Shown here: positions 33,021 through 40,011 of the stretch, one piece after another
How the letters are laid out: each line of letters starts with the position of its first letter
Numbering within the stretch: the stretch's first letter is position 1
Source of the DNA: RSA11 sp965652565
GTDB taxonomy: Bacteria > Actinomycetota > Thermoleophilia > Solirubrobacterales > 70-9
Assembly (NCBI GenBank): GCA_965652565.1
Contig: CBFGWL010000018.1
Location: forward strand, 1-41,830
Reading direction: 5' to 3'
DNA length: 41,830 nucleotides
The notes under the pieces: generated by a model
What the model was told of the DNA's origin: nothing
Databases searched by the model: none
Seen by the model: only the letters and a program-made list of their open reading frames with translations
Translations under genes and position numbers: made by a program

Positions 33021-33824
33021 CTAGCGTTCGCTCGCGAGCCCAGCCCCGTCCTGGCTTTGGCCCGTGAGCGCAGCCGAGGCGCCGTCCGCGTGCTCGCGAA
33101 GCAACCTGCCGAGCTCATCGGTCTCGGCGTTGATGATCCGCGGGGTCGGCGCCGAGATGCTGATGGCCGCCTGGGAGATGCCGCCGGGGCCGAGCACCGG
33201 CGCGGCGATGCAGCTGACCCCCTCCTCGTGCTCCTCGTTGTCGATCGCGTATCCACGGCGCTTCGTCCTCTCCAGATCTTCCAGGAAGGCATCAACCGTG
33301 GTCAGCGTCCGCGGGGTGAGCTGCTCGAGGTCGTCGCGCTTGCCGTATAGATGCTCGATGTGCTCCGGCGGGGCGAAGGCCAAGATCGCCTTGCCTGCCG
33401 CCGTCGTGTGGGCGAGCACGGTGGCGCCGACGGTGGTGAACATGCGCACGCTGCGGCTGCCCTGCACCTGATCGACGTAAACGGCGCGTTCGCCGTCGAG
33501 GACGACGAGGTTCGCGGTCTCGCCGGTGGCCCGCTGCACGCCCTCGAGCTGCGGGCGGGCCACGCGGCGCAGGTGCGCGAGCTCGTCCTCGAGCCCACTG
33601 GCCAGCTCGAGCACGCGCAGGCCGATCGCGTAGCGATTGGAGTCCGCGCGCTGCGTGACGTAGCCGCGCCGCGACAGGGTTGAGAGCAGACGGTGCGCCG
33701 TGCTCGGCACCAGTCCTGTGCGGCTGGCGAGCTCGGAGACCCCGAGCGCCTCCCCGCTGGACAGCACCTCAAGGAGATCGAGCGCGCGCTCAACCGACTG
33801 AACGCTGTCGCGCCGTGCAGCCAC
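33021..33824 (-). CDS. IclR family transcriptional regulator
   Basis: A 267-aa regulator: N-terminal winged HTH (SVQSVERALDLLEVLSSGEALGVSELASRTGLVPSTAHRLLSTLSRRGYV) and a C-terminal IclR effector domain (RATGETANLVVLDGERAVYVDQVQ, GATVLAHTTAAGKAILAF, RGYAIDNEEHEEGVSCIAAPVLG). It is the first gene of the glycolate-oxidase operon and lies next to malate synthase, so glyoxylate, glycolate or a precursor is the likely effector. The GTG start has no ribosome site but has TAATAT six bases upstream, consistent with a leaderless mRNA. Composite operators at four promoters in the window are its probable targets, including its own. Confidence 0.88.
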   Translation of the reverse strand: MAARRDSVQSVERALDLLEVLSSGEALGVSELASRTGLVPSTAHRLLSTLSRRGYVTQRADSNRYAIGLRVLELASGLEDELAHLRRVARPQLEGVQRATGETANLVVLDGERAVYVDQVQGSRSVRMFTTVGATVLAHTTAAGKAILAFAPPEHIEHLYGKRDDLEQLTPRTLTTVDAFLEDLERTKRRGYAIDNEEHEEGVSCIAAPVLGPGGISQAAISISAPTPRIINAETDELGRLLREHADGASAALTGQSQDGAGLASER

Positions 33825-33830
33825 GCGAGG

Positions 33831-33836
33831 ATATTA
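33831..33836 (-). promoter_or_regulatory. -10 box of a probable leaderless iclR promoter
   Basis: Read leftward, TAATAT (33831-33836) is followed by six bases and then the GTG start codon, which would place the transcription start at or next to the start codon. No -35 consensus at 17 bp; CGGAAT of the operator occupies that place. Confidence 0.5.
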
Positions 33837-33869
33837 CTCATTGCGGGATGGCCATTCCGCAATGCAGCG
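33834..33869 (-). promoter_or_regulatory. IclR-type composite operator, site C (iclR-glc operon)
   Basis: Elements 33834-33848 (TTACTCATTGCGGGA) and 33855-33869 (TTCCGCAATGCAGCG) start 21 bp apart. The core 33844-33859, read toward iclR, is CGGAA-TGGCCA-TCCCG and is part of a nearly perfect 24-bp palindrome (33841-33863 region, TTGCGG to CCGCAA). Unlike the other sites it overlaps the -35/-10 region. It fills the 56-bp gap between malate synthase and iclR. Confidence 0.75.
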
Positions 33870-33880
33870 ATCGGCCTCCC

Positions 33881-35473
33881 TCACTCGAGGTGACGGGACG
33901 CGGGCAGGGTAAGGAACTCGACGAGCTCGTCGGTCAGGGCGACCTCGGCGAAGAGCTCGGCGGCCGTGTCGACTCGCTGGCTGAGTGCCGCGTCGCCGTC
34001 GATCTCCTGTCGCAGCTTCTCGATCTCCTCAGCCATGATCGAGCGCGCCAGCTCCTCCGTGACCTCCCGGCCGTCGTCCAGCTTCACGCCGTGCCGGATC
34101 CACTGCCACACCTGGGACCTGGCGATCTCGGCGGTGGCCGCGTCCTCCATCAGGTTGAAGATCGCCGCCGCGCCGTTGCCGCTGAGCCACGAGGTCAGGT
34201 ACCGGATGCCCACTGCGATGTTGTTGCGCAGGCCGGCCTCGGTCACCGATCCGCCGGGCACCTCGACGTCGAGCAACTGCTTCGCGTCGATGCTCACGTC
34301 GTCGCGGGTGCGCTCGAGCTGGTTGGGCCGGTCACCAAGCACGCGGTCGAACACCTCGAGCACGGGCGGCACGAGATCCGGATGCGCGACCCAGCTGCCG
34401 TCAAAGCCGTCGCCGGCCTCGCGCTCCTTGTCGGCGCGCACCTGCGCGATCGCGCGCTGGTTGACCGCGGGATCCCGGCGGCTCGGGACGAAGGCCGCCA
34501 TCCCGCCGATCGCGTGCGCGCCGCGCTTGTGGCACGAGCGCACGAGGAGCTCGGTGTAGGCGCGCATGAACGGCACGGTCATGGTCACCTGGTTGCGGTC
34601 GGGCAGGACGAACTCGGGCCGATCCGGGAACTTCTTGATGACGCTGAAGATGTAGTCCCAGCGCCCCGCGTTCAAGCCGGTGGCGTGCTCGCCGAGCTCG
34701 TAGAGGATCTCCTCCATCTCGAAGGCGGCGAGGATCGTCTCGACGAGGACGGTGGCGCGGATCGTCCCGCGATCGAACCCAAGCTCGTCCTCGGCGAAGC
34801 TGAACACCTCGTGCCACAGCGCGGCCTCGCCGCTGCCCTCGAGCTTCGGCAGATACAGGTAGGGGCCGCTACCGCGCTCGAGCGCCGCCGCGGCGTTGTG
34901 GAAGAAGAACAGGCCGAAGTCGAACAGCGAGCCCGAGACGGGCGCGCCGCCAACCCGGGCGTGCGTCTCCTCGAGATGCCAGCCCCGCGGTCGCACCACG
35001 AGCGTCGCGATCTCGTCGTTGAGCACGTACTCCTTGTCGGGCGTGCGGTGGGAAATCTCGCGACGCACCGCGTCCATGACGTTCGCGTGTCCCTGGACGA
35101 TGTTCGTCCAGCTCGGCGTCAGGGCGTCCTCGAAGTCGGCCATGAACACGCGGGCGCCCGAGTTGAGCGCGTTGATCATCATCTTGCGCTCGACCGGCCC
35201 CGTGATCTCGACCCGGCGATCGCGCAGATCCGGCGGCGCCGGCGGGACGCGCCAGTCGCCTTCCCGGATGGAGGCCGTGTCCTCGCGGAACGTGGGCAGC
35301 TCGCCCGCGGCGATACGGCCTCGCCGCTCCTCGCGGGCCTCGAGCAGTTGCTGGCGGCGCGGCTCGAAACGTTCGTGGAGCCGGGCGACGAAGTCGAGCG
35401 CCTCCGCGGTCAGGACCTGGTCGGCCCCCGGCACGGATCGCTCCGAAACCTCGATCCCGGTCGTTGTTGACAT
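33881..35473 (-). CDS. aceB: Malate synthase A
   Basis: A 530-aa enzyme condensing glyoxylate and acetyl-CoA to malate. Length and motifs fit the A type: RVFMADFEDALTPSW, VVRPRGWHLEE (catalytic Arg at 161-163), the family signature GEHATGLNAGRWDYIF (261-276), and GSWVAHPDLVPPVLEVF near the C-terminus with the catalytic Asp region. The ATG at 35473 has GGAGAGGAG upstream. No isocitrate lyase is in the window; the partner here is glycolate oxidase, so glyoxylate probably comes from glycolate. It carries operator site D upstream and has 56 bp to iclR downstream. Confidence 0.93.
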   Translation of the reverse strand: MSTTTGIEVSERSVPGADQVLTAEALDFVARLHERFEPRRQQLLEAREERRGRIAAGELPTFREDTASIREGDWRVPPAPPDLRDRRVEITGPVERKMMINALNSGARVFMADFEDALTPSWTNIVQGHANVMDAVRREISHRTPDKEYVLNDEIATLVVRPRGWHLEETHARVGGAPVSGSLFDFGLFFFHNAAAALERGSGPYLYLPKLEGSGEAALWHEVFSFAEDELGFDRGTIRATVLVETILAAFEMEEILYELGEHATGLNAGRWDYIFSVIKKFPDRPEFVLPDRNQVTMTVPFMRAYTELLVRSCHKRGAHAIGGMAAFVPSRRDPAVNQRAIAQVRADKEREAGDGFDGSWVAHPDLVPPVLEVFDRVLGDRPNQLERTRDDVSIDAKQLLDVEVPGGSVTEAGLRNNIAVGIRYLTSWLSGNGAAAIFNLMEDAATAEIARSQVWQWIRHGVKLDDGREVTEELARSIMAEEIEKLRQEIDGDAALSQRVDTAAELFAEVALTDELVEFLTLPASRHLE

Positions 35474-35506
35474 GCCCGCTCCTCTCCTTTCCCCGTGAGC
35501 TGCGGA

Positions 35507-35542
35507 TTCCGTATTACGGAACTTCGTTTCCGTATTGCCGTA
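35507..35542 (-). promoter_or_regulatory. IclR-type composite operator, site D (malate synthase)
   Basis: Elements 35507-35521 (TTCCGTATTACGGAA, palindromic except the centre base) and 35528-35542 (TTCCGTATTGCCGTA) start 21 bp apart. The core 35517-35532, read toward aceB, is CGGAA-ACGAAG-TTCCG. This is the best-conserved copy in the window. It overlaps the last base of the putative -10 box and covers the predicted start of transcription. Confidence 0.8.
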
Positions 35543-35547
35543 TTCTA
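35542..35547 (-). promoter_or_regulatory. Putative -10 box of the malate synthase promoter
   Basis: TAGAAT read leftward, placed nine bases before the operator core as in sites A and B (11-12 bases). No good -35 hexamer at 16-18 bp; TTTGCC words lie at 14 and 20 bp. Confidence 0.45.
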
Positions 35548-35618
35548 TGCACATCCGGCGGGGCAAAGGCAAACCCGCCACGTCCCGGCCGGAAGCGATG
35601 GCGCGATGCGATCCCCAC

Positions 35619-35647
35619 TTGCCCCCCGCCGCCGGTTCGCATAGGTT
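35619..35647 (+). promoter_or_regulatory. Possible promoter of the beta-helix protein gene
   Basis: TTGCCC (35619-35624), a 17-bp spacer and TAGGTT (35642-35647), about 40 bp before the TTG start. The boxes are weak but correctly spaced. Confidence 0.35.
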
Positions 35648-35687
35648 CATCGCGTAACCCATCCATCCGACTCGAACGGGGGAGAAC

Positions 35688-37184
35688 TTGTCCAGATCCA
35701 GGCGAGCCGGCGCGCTGCGCGCCGCATTGGGGATCTGCGTGGGGGTCCTCGCGCTGCTCATCGTGAGCGCCAGCGCGAACGGGGCCGTGCGCAAGGTCCC
35801 GCAGAAGTACTCGACCATCCAGGCGGCCGTCGACGCGGCCAACCCGGGTGACTCGATCGAGATCTCCAAGAAGCGGAACTTCGAGCACGTGACCGTGAAC
35901 ACGCCGCGCCTCGTGATCAAGGGCGTGAAGAAGGGAGTCGTCGTCGACGGCCACATCGAGGGCTTGGGCAACGGGGAGCAGTTCGACATCAACGCGAACC
36001 GCGTCCGGCTCGTGAACCTCGAGCTCCGCCACGGCTACGGCGTCCATTGCAACAGCAGCAACCGCTGCGTGATCGACAAGGTGCGTTTCACCGGCCGGTC
36101 GAACGACGACTGCTTCAGCTCGGCGGGGGATCGCGCGCAGGTGCTCAACTCGCGCCTGACCGCCTGTGGCGACAGTGGAATCGACATCAGCGGCAATCGC
36201 GCTCAGGTGATCAACACGCAGGTCCGCCAGGCGGACAACGGCTGCATCTACATCAGCGGCGATGACGCGGTGGTCCGGGGCACCGTCGCGCGCGGCTGCG
36301 AGGACGGCTCCGCAATTGCGATCAACGGTAACCGAGCGCTGGTGCGCGGCAACACCGTCGCGGTGGCCGACGGGTATCTGGTCGAGATCTCCGGGAACCA
36401 GGCCCGCGTCGTCAAGAACAAGGGCGGCAGGGCCTACTACCGGTGCATCGAGGTGAGCGGCGATCGCGGGCGCGTTCAGGGCAACCGCATGAGCGCCTGC
36501 CAGGACGGCGGCGTTGACATCAACGGCCAGAACCCCAAGGCCATCAACAACCGCTTCAGCGGCGGGAGCGACTACGGCGTCGACATCTCCTGCGCGATCG
36601 CCTGCGGCAAGACGGTGGTCCAGGGGAACGTGGTGCGCGACATGTTCGACGATGGGGAAGGGATCTACGTGTACGTCGATAGCGGGCGCGCGGTGATTCG
36701 CGACAACCTCGTGGTCGGCACCTCGAACGGCGGTTTCTACCTGTCGCTCAGCCAGGCGCGGATCATCGGAAACGTCGCGCGTGCAAACGGCTTCGAGCAA
36801 GAGGACGGCCTCTACGTCAGCGGCGACGGCAACCTCGTGCGCGGCAACCGGGCGATCGGCAATGGCGGAGCCGGGATCTACGTCGGCGGCGGGTCGAACC
36901 GGCTCGAGCGCAACGTGACCCGCAAGAACCACGGGGACGGCATCTACGTCAGCAGCTACCCGGACAACAAGCTGATCGCCAACGTCGCCACCAAGAACAA
37001 GGCGAACGGGTTCCACAACGACGGCGCCGACACCGTGCTGCGCCGCAATCGCGCTTCCGGCAACCGGCGCGACTGCGCCAACGACGGGTCCATCGCGGCC
37101 AAACAGAAGAACCGCTGCGCGGACAAGTCGAACTTCAACAAGGCCGGCGTGGTCACCCGCGCCCGGGCGAAGAAGCGCCGCTGA
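35688..37184 (+). CDS. Secreted right-handed beta-helix repeat protein
   Basis: A 498-aa exported protein. The signal segment is residues 10-33 (cleavage near SASANGA). A VRKVPQKYSTIQAAVDAANPGDSIEI start, common to pectate-lyase-like and nosD-type beta-helix proteins, is followed by about 15 helical turns of 22-26 residues with a loose pattern NxAxVxxNxxxxxxxxGIxISG. Several turns carry paired Cys. The tail is basic (ARAKKRR). A TTG start is chosen because GGGGGAG lies 3-4 bases upstream and it immediately precedes the signal peptide. It may bind or cleave a polysaccharide; no catalytic triad can be assigned by eye. Confidence 0.8.
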   Translation: MSRSRRAGALRAALGICVGVLALLIVSASANGAVRKVPQKYSTIQAAVDAANPGDSIEISKKRNFEHVTVNTPRLVIKGVKKGVVVDGHIEGLGNGEQFDINANRVRLVNLELRHGYGVHCNSSNRCVIDKVRFTGRSNDDCFSSAGDRAQVLNSRLTACGDSGIDISGNRAQVINTQVRQADNGCIYISGDDAVVRGTVARGCEDGSAIAINGNRALVRGNTVAVADGYLVEISGNQARVVKNKGGRAYYRCIEVSGDRGRVQGNRMSACQDGGVDINGQNPKAINNRFSGGSDYGVDISCAIACGKTVVQGNVVRDMFDDGEGIYVYVDSGRAVIRDNLVVGTSNGGFYLSLSQARIIGNVARANGFEQEDGLYVSGDGNLVRGNRAIGNGGAGIYVGGGSNRLERNVTRKNHGDGIYVSSYPDNKLIANVATKNKANGFHNDGADTVLRRNRASGNRRDCANDGSIAAKQKNRCADKSNFNKAGVVTRARAKKRR

Positions 37185-37190
37185 TCCGCT

Positions 37191-37240
37191 TGGGGGCCGG
37201 GGCGGTCCGCGCGGCCGCCTCGGCTTTCTCGCCTCGGGAC
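37191..37240. terminator. GC-rich hairpin region between convergent genes
   Basis: The 70-bp gap between the beta-helix gene (rightward) and the HxlR gene (leftward) holds GGGGCGG...CCGCCTC with a GC-rich centre, followed by CTTTCTCG. It probably works as a bidirectional terminator; the exact fold is ambiguous. Confidence 0.4.
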
Positions 37241-37254
37241 CGCGTGCGGCGCGG

Positions 37255-37626
37255 TCAGCAGTCCGAGTCCTCAGGCAGGTGCTTCTCGGCCCAGCGGGCG
37301 ATCTCGCCGAGCGCCGGCATGAGCGCCCGGCCGCGCTCGGTGAGTTCGTAGCGCACGGACACGGGTGGGCCGGGATCGACCGTGCGCTCGATCAGGCCGG
37401 CCTCCCCCAGGGCGGAGAGCCGGTCGGAAAGCATCGAGTCCGAGATCCCGTCGATCGCGCGCGCGATCTCGCGGAAGCCGGACGGCCCGTTGCTGAGCGT
37501 GCCGAGCACCACGGCGTTCCAGCGCTTGCCGAGGAAACGAAAGGCGCGCGCGAGGGCCGCATCCGCCCGGCCGCATTCCGCGAAGGAGTGCGGGCTGGAC
37601 GCGCGTGTCTCCGCCTTGGTCGCCAT
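37255..37626 (-). CDS. HxlR family transcriptional regulator (short)
   Basis: A 123-aa winged-helix regulator: ALARAFRFLGKRWNAVVLGTLSNGPSGFREIARAIDGISDSMLSDRLSALGEAGLIERTV, then VRYELTERGRALMPALGEIARWAEKH. The single Cys20 in FAECGRAD stands at the position where several HxlR/HypR proteins sense electrophiles or redox stress. Its targets are unknown; both neighbours are transcribed away or are convergent, so self-regulation is the clearest prediction. The ATG has no ribosome site and lies 8 bases from a 12-bp palindrome. Confidence 0.85.
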   Translation of the reverse strand: MATKAETRASSPHSFAECGRADAALARAFRFLGKRWNAVVLGTLSNGPSGFREIARAIDGISDSMLSDRLSALGEAGLIERTVDPGPPVSVRYELTERGRALMPALGEIARWAEKHLPEDSDC

Positions 37627-37634
37627 ACCACGAT

Positions 37635-37646
37635 GCTAGCGCTAGC
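37635..37646. promoter_or_regulatory. Perfect 12-bp palindrome upstream of HxlR gene
   Basis: GCTAGC repeated head to head (37635-37646) is self-complementary and ends eight bases before the ATG of the HxlR gene. CTAG is rare in high-GC actinobacterial DNA, so two copies here are notable. It is a probable autoregulatory operator. Confidence 0.45.
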
Positions 37647-37732
37647 CGCTTCGGAAATCGAAGCACCGTGCGCTCGGCCGCGGCCCGAAAGCAAGGCTTG
37701 CCTCGACAGGGAGCGGTCGCGTTGGGTCGTCC

Positions 37733-37760
37733 GGCGACCACCCCATCTGGGGGGGTCGCC
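37733..37760 (-). terminator. Terminator after the small secreted protein gene
   Basis: GGCGACC-A-CCCC (37733-37744), loop ATCT, GGGG-G-GGTCGCC (37749-37760): an 11-bp stem with one A/G mismatch, 37 bp past the stop codon at 37797. Confidence 0.65.
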
Positions 37761-37796
37761 CGGGTTTCCGGCCTGAAGCCCGTGCAGCGGGGTCAG

Positions 37797-38303
37797 TCAG
37801 AACGCGTCCACCAGGACGCAGGAGAGCAGGTCCCCCGGCCGGCGGTACATGCTGATCGCGCAGCCGGCAGGCGGCTTGCGCCAGCGCTCGCGGCGATTCT
37901 TGCGCGTGTGCTTGCCGCCGCGGAGCACGATGCCCACGCTCGCCCGGACGTGGTGGTCCCCGCGCAGGCCGGTCCAGCTCCCTGCCCGGATGAACGGCAC
38001 CTGCCCGCGGGGTCCTGCCACCGCGTCGGCTTGGCGGATCCCGTGCAAGTAGAGCAGCGCGTCGCCGTCGACGAACCGCAGCCCCGATCGCGTCTTGCAG
38101 CGCGGCACCTCGAACCCGTAGTCGACGCGCTCGAGGAGCAGCAGGTCGTGCACGACTGCGAACGAGCGGATCTCGCAGCGCGTGTTCTTCTTGTTGGTCT
38201 TGGCGACGACCGTCTCGGCCGCGGCCCCGGACGGCGCGAGCAGCGCCGCCAGCGCGAGCGCGGCGAGCGCGAGCCAGCCCCGGCGATGTCCCACCATTCG
38301 CAT
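37797..38303 (-). CDS. Small secreted protein of unknown function
   Basis: A 168-aa protein I do not recognise. It has a signal peptide (residues 8-33, ending PSGAAAETVV), then about 135 residues with four to five Cys (NTRCEI, PRCKTR, AGCAISM, LLSCVLV) that could form disulfides, and mixed beta-type sequence (HDLLLLERVDYGFEV, GDALLYLHGIRQ, RASVGIVLRGGKH). The ATG at 38303 is chosen over one two codons later. No ribosome site is visible, so a leaderless message is possible. It is divergent from bioY. Confidence 0.6.
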   Translation of the reverse strand: MRMVGHRRGWLALAALALAALLAPSGAAAETVVAKTNKKNTRCEIRSFAVVHDLLLLERVDYGFEVPRCKTRSGLRFVDGDALLYLHGIRQADAVAGPRGQVPFIRAGSWTGLRGDHHVRASVGIVLRGGKHTRKNRRERWRKPPAGCAISMYRRPGDLLSCVLVDAF

Positions 38304-38412
38304 GCGCAAGCAATGGTATGGACGGCGAGACGGATCGGCGCCGGTTGCCGCCGTTCGGCCGACCCGCCCATAGGGGTTTCGCGGGGAGTCGGGATCGAAT
38401 ACCCTGCCGCGC

Positions 38413-39012
38413 ATGAACGCGACAGCCGCTGCACCACGTCTCGTCCTTGCCGATGTGATCCCGGGCGCGCGTGTCCGCGACGCGCTTTTGATCTGCGCCG
38501 GCGCCGGGCTCACCGCGCTCGGCGCACAGATCGCGATCCACGTGCCGCCCTCGCCCGTCCCGATCACCGGCCAGACGCTCGCGGTGGTGATCGCCGGCGC
38601 CGCGCTCGGCGCGAAGCGCGGCATGCTCTCGCAGCTGCTCTACCTGTGCCTGGGCCTGTTCCTGCCGATCTACTCCGACGGCGGCAGCGGCACCGAGGTG
38701 ATCTTCGGCGCGACCGGCGGCTACATCGTCGGCTTCGTCTTCGCCGCCGGTCTGATGGGTTGGTTCGCCGAGCGCGGCTTCGACCGCAATCCGCTCATCG
38801 CGTTCGTCGGGTTCGCCCTCGCCCAGCTCGCGATCTTCGGGATCGGCGTTCCGTGGCTGCACGCGTTCACCGACCTCACTTGGGGCGAGGCCATCCACAA
38901 CGGCTTCACCATCTTCATCGTCGGCGGGCTGATCAAGGCGGCGATCGGCAGCGTCACCGTCCCGGCCGCCTGGCGGTTCGTGCGGCGTCTCGAGGAAGAC
39001 GACCGCGACTGA
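38413..39012 (+). CDS. bioY: Biotin transporter substrate-binding component BioY
   Basis: A 199-aa membrane protein with six hydrophobic segments and the BioY signature PVPITGQTL (residues 48-56), then GAALGAKRGMLSQLLYLCLGLFLPIYSDGGSGTEVIFGATGGYIVGF. It is the S-component of an ECF transporter that takes up biotin. No BioM/BioN genes are adjacent, so it would use a shared energy module encoded elsewhere. No biotin genes or obvious BirA-type operator are seen nearby. Confidence 0.92.
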   Translation: MNATAAAPRLVLADVIPGARVRDALLICAGAGLTALGAQIAIHVPPSPVPITGQTLAVVIAGAALGAKRGMLSQLLYLCLGLFLPIYSDGGSGTEVIFGATGGYIVGFVFAAGLMGWFAERGFDRNPLIAFVGFALAQLAIFGIGVPWLHAFTDLTWGEAIHNGFTIFIVGGLIKAAIGSVTVPAAWRFVRRLEEDDRD

Positions 39013-39075
39013 CGCTTTAGGCGACGGCCCCGGGTAAGGCGCTTCAACGGGTGCCCGGCCGAGGCCGACGCAAGA

Positions 39076-39102
39076 GGGGCGCGGCCAACCCGGCCGCGCC
39101 CC
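39076..39102. terminator. Bidirectional terminator between bioY and VOC gene
   Basis: GGGGCGCGGCC (39076-39086) pairs perfectly with GGCCGCGCCCC (39092-39102) around a five-base loop. It lies between two convergent stop codons. Confidence 0.75.
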
Positions 39103-39117
39103 CGGCGTCGTCTCGGG

Positions 39118-39945
39118 CTAGGCCGGTGCGCCTGCCGTCGCGTCCTCGAGCAGGAGCTGGCTGAGCGAGAAGGTCGCGCCGGCCGGATCGGCGATCAGCG
39201 CGGCCTTGAACGGCAGGCCCGGGATCTCCGCCGGCGGGTCGATCACCCGCCCGCCAAGCTCACCGACCGCACTCGCCGCCGCGTCGAGGTCGGCGATCCA
39301 GAAATCCGCGCGCCAGAAGCCGCGCGCCGCCTGCGGGTCCTGCTCGATCAGCGCGACCACGTCGCGCGGCACCGGCTGGCTCGGCTCGCCGCCGACGTAA
39401 CCGGGCAGCCGCAGAAGCCACATGCCGGGGCCGGCGGCCTCGGCGTTCCAGCCGAAGAGCTCCGAGTAGAACGGGATCACGGCGTCGGGGTCGGCGACGT
39501 GCAGTGCGCTCATCGACCAGGCGCCGGGCTCGTTCACCAGCTCGGCGCCCTCGCGTCCCCTCGCCTCCCAAACGGCGAACTGGCCGCCGGCTGGATCCTG
39601 GATCACGGCCATCCGGCCCACGGGGGGCACGTCGAACGGCGGTGCCAGCACGTGCCCGCCCGCGCCCTCGGCCGTGCGCGCCGCCTCGTCCGCGCTTTCG
39701 ACCCGCACCTGGGTCATGTGCCCGGCCTCGGGCCGTCCCGGGGGCAGCGAGCCGATCCCGGCCACGTCGCGCCCGCGCACGCGGGCGACGTAGTACTCAC
39801 CATCCGGGTTGCCGCCCATGGGTGCGGGGCCGTCGAACTCCCAGCCGAACACACCGCCGTAGAACCGCCGGGCGGCCCCTACGTCGGGGACCAGCGCGTC
39901 CACCCAGCACGGCACGCCGTGCGGGTAGCTCTCGCGCTCACTCAT
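39118..39945 (-). CDS. Two-domain VOC (glyoxalase/bleomycin-resistance fold) protein
   Basis: A 275-aa protein made of two vicinal-oxygen-chelate modules. Module 1 starts GVPCWVDALVPDVGAARRFYGGVFGWEF and ends MAVIQDPAGGQFAVWEA; module 2 starts WSMSALHVADPDAVIPFYSELFGWNA and ends AALIADPAGATFSLSQL. The ligand positions of classical glyoxalase I are only partly kept, so the reaction cannot be named. The ATG has GGAGAGAGG just upstream. It is divergent from an HxlR regulator that probably controls it, a common arrangement for detoxification genes. Confidence 0.85.
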   Translation of the reverse strand: MSERESYPHGVPCWVDALVPDVGAARRFYGGVFGWEFDGPAPMGGNPDGEYYVARVRGRDVAGIGSLPPGRPEAGHMTQVRVESADEAARTAEGAGGHVLAPPFDVPPVGRMAVIQDPAGGQFAVWEARGREGAELVNEPGAWSMSALHVADPDAVIPFYSELFGWNAEAAGPGMWLLRLPGYVGGEPSQPVPRDVVALIEQDPQAARGFWRADFWIADLDAAASAVGELGGRVIDPPAEIPGLPFKAALIADPAGATFSLSQLLLEDATAGAPA

Positions 39946-39974
39946 GCCTCTCTCCTTCCGTTGCCTTCAGTACA

Positions 39975-40009
39975 GTTGGAAATGTATATCAGTTAGTTGG
40001 ATTTTCCAA
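39975..40009. promoter_or_regulatory. Operator between VOC and HxlR genes
   Basis: The arms TTGGAAA (39976-39982) and TTTCCAA (40003-40009) are inverted repeats. GTTGGA also occurs as a direct repeat at 39975 and 39996, 21 bp apart. This AT-rich patch in a 66-bp divergent gap is the probable binding site of the adjacent HxlR protein. Confidence 0.55.
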
Positions 40010-40011
40010 TC

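Noticed and set aside
35473..35570. Good -35 hexamer for the malate synthase promoter
   Set aside because: Only TTTGCC words at 14 and 20 bp from the -10 box were found, so I list the -10 alone.
38304..38412. Biotin operator or riboregulator upstream of bioY
   Set aside because: No long dyad resembling BirA or BioR sites was seen in this 109-bp gap.
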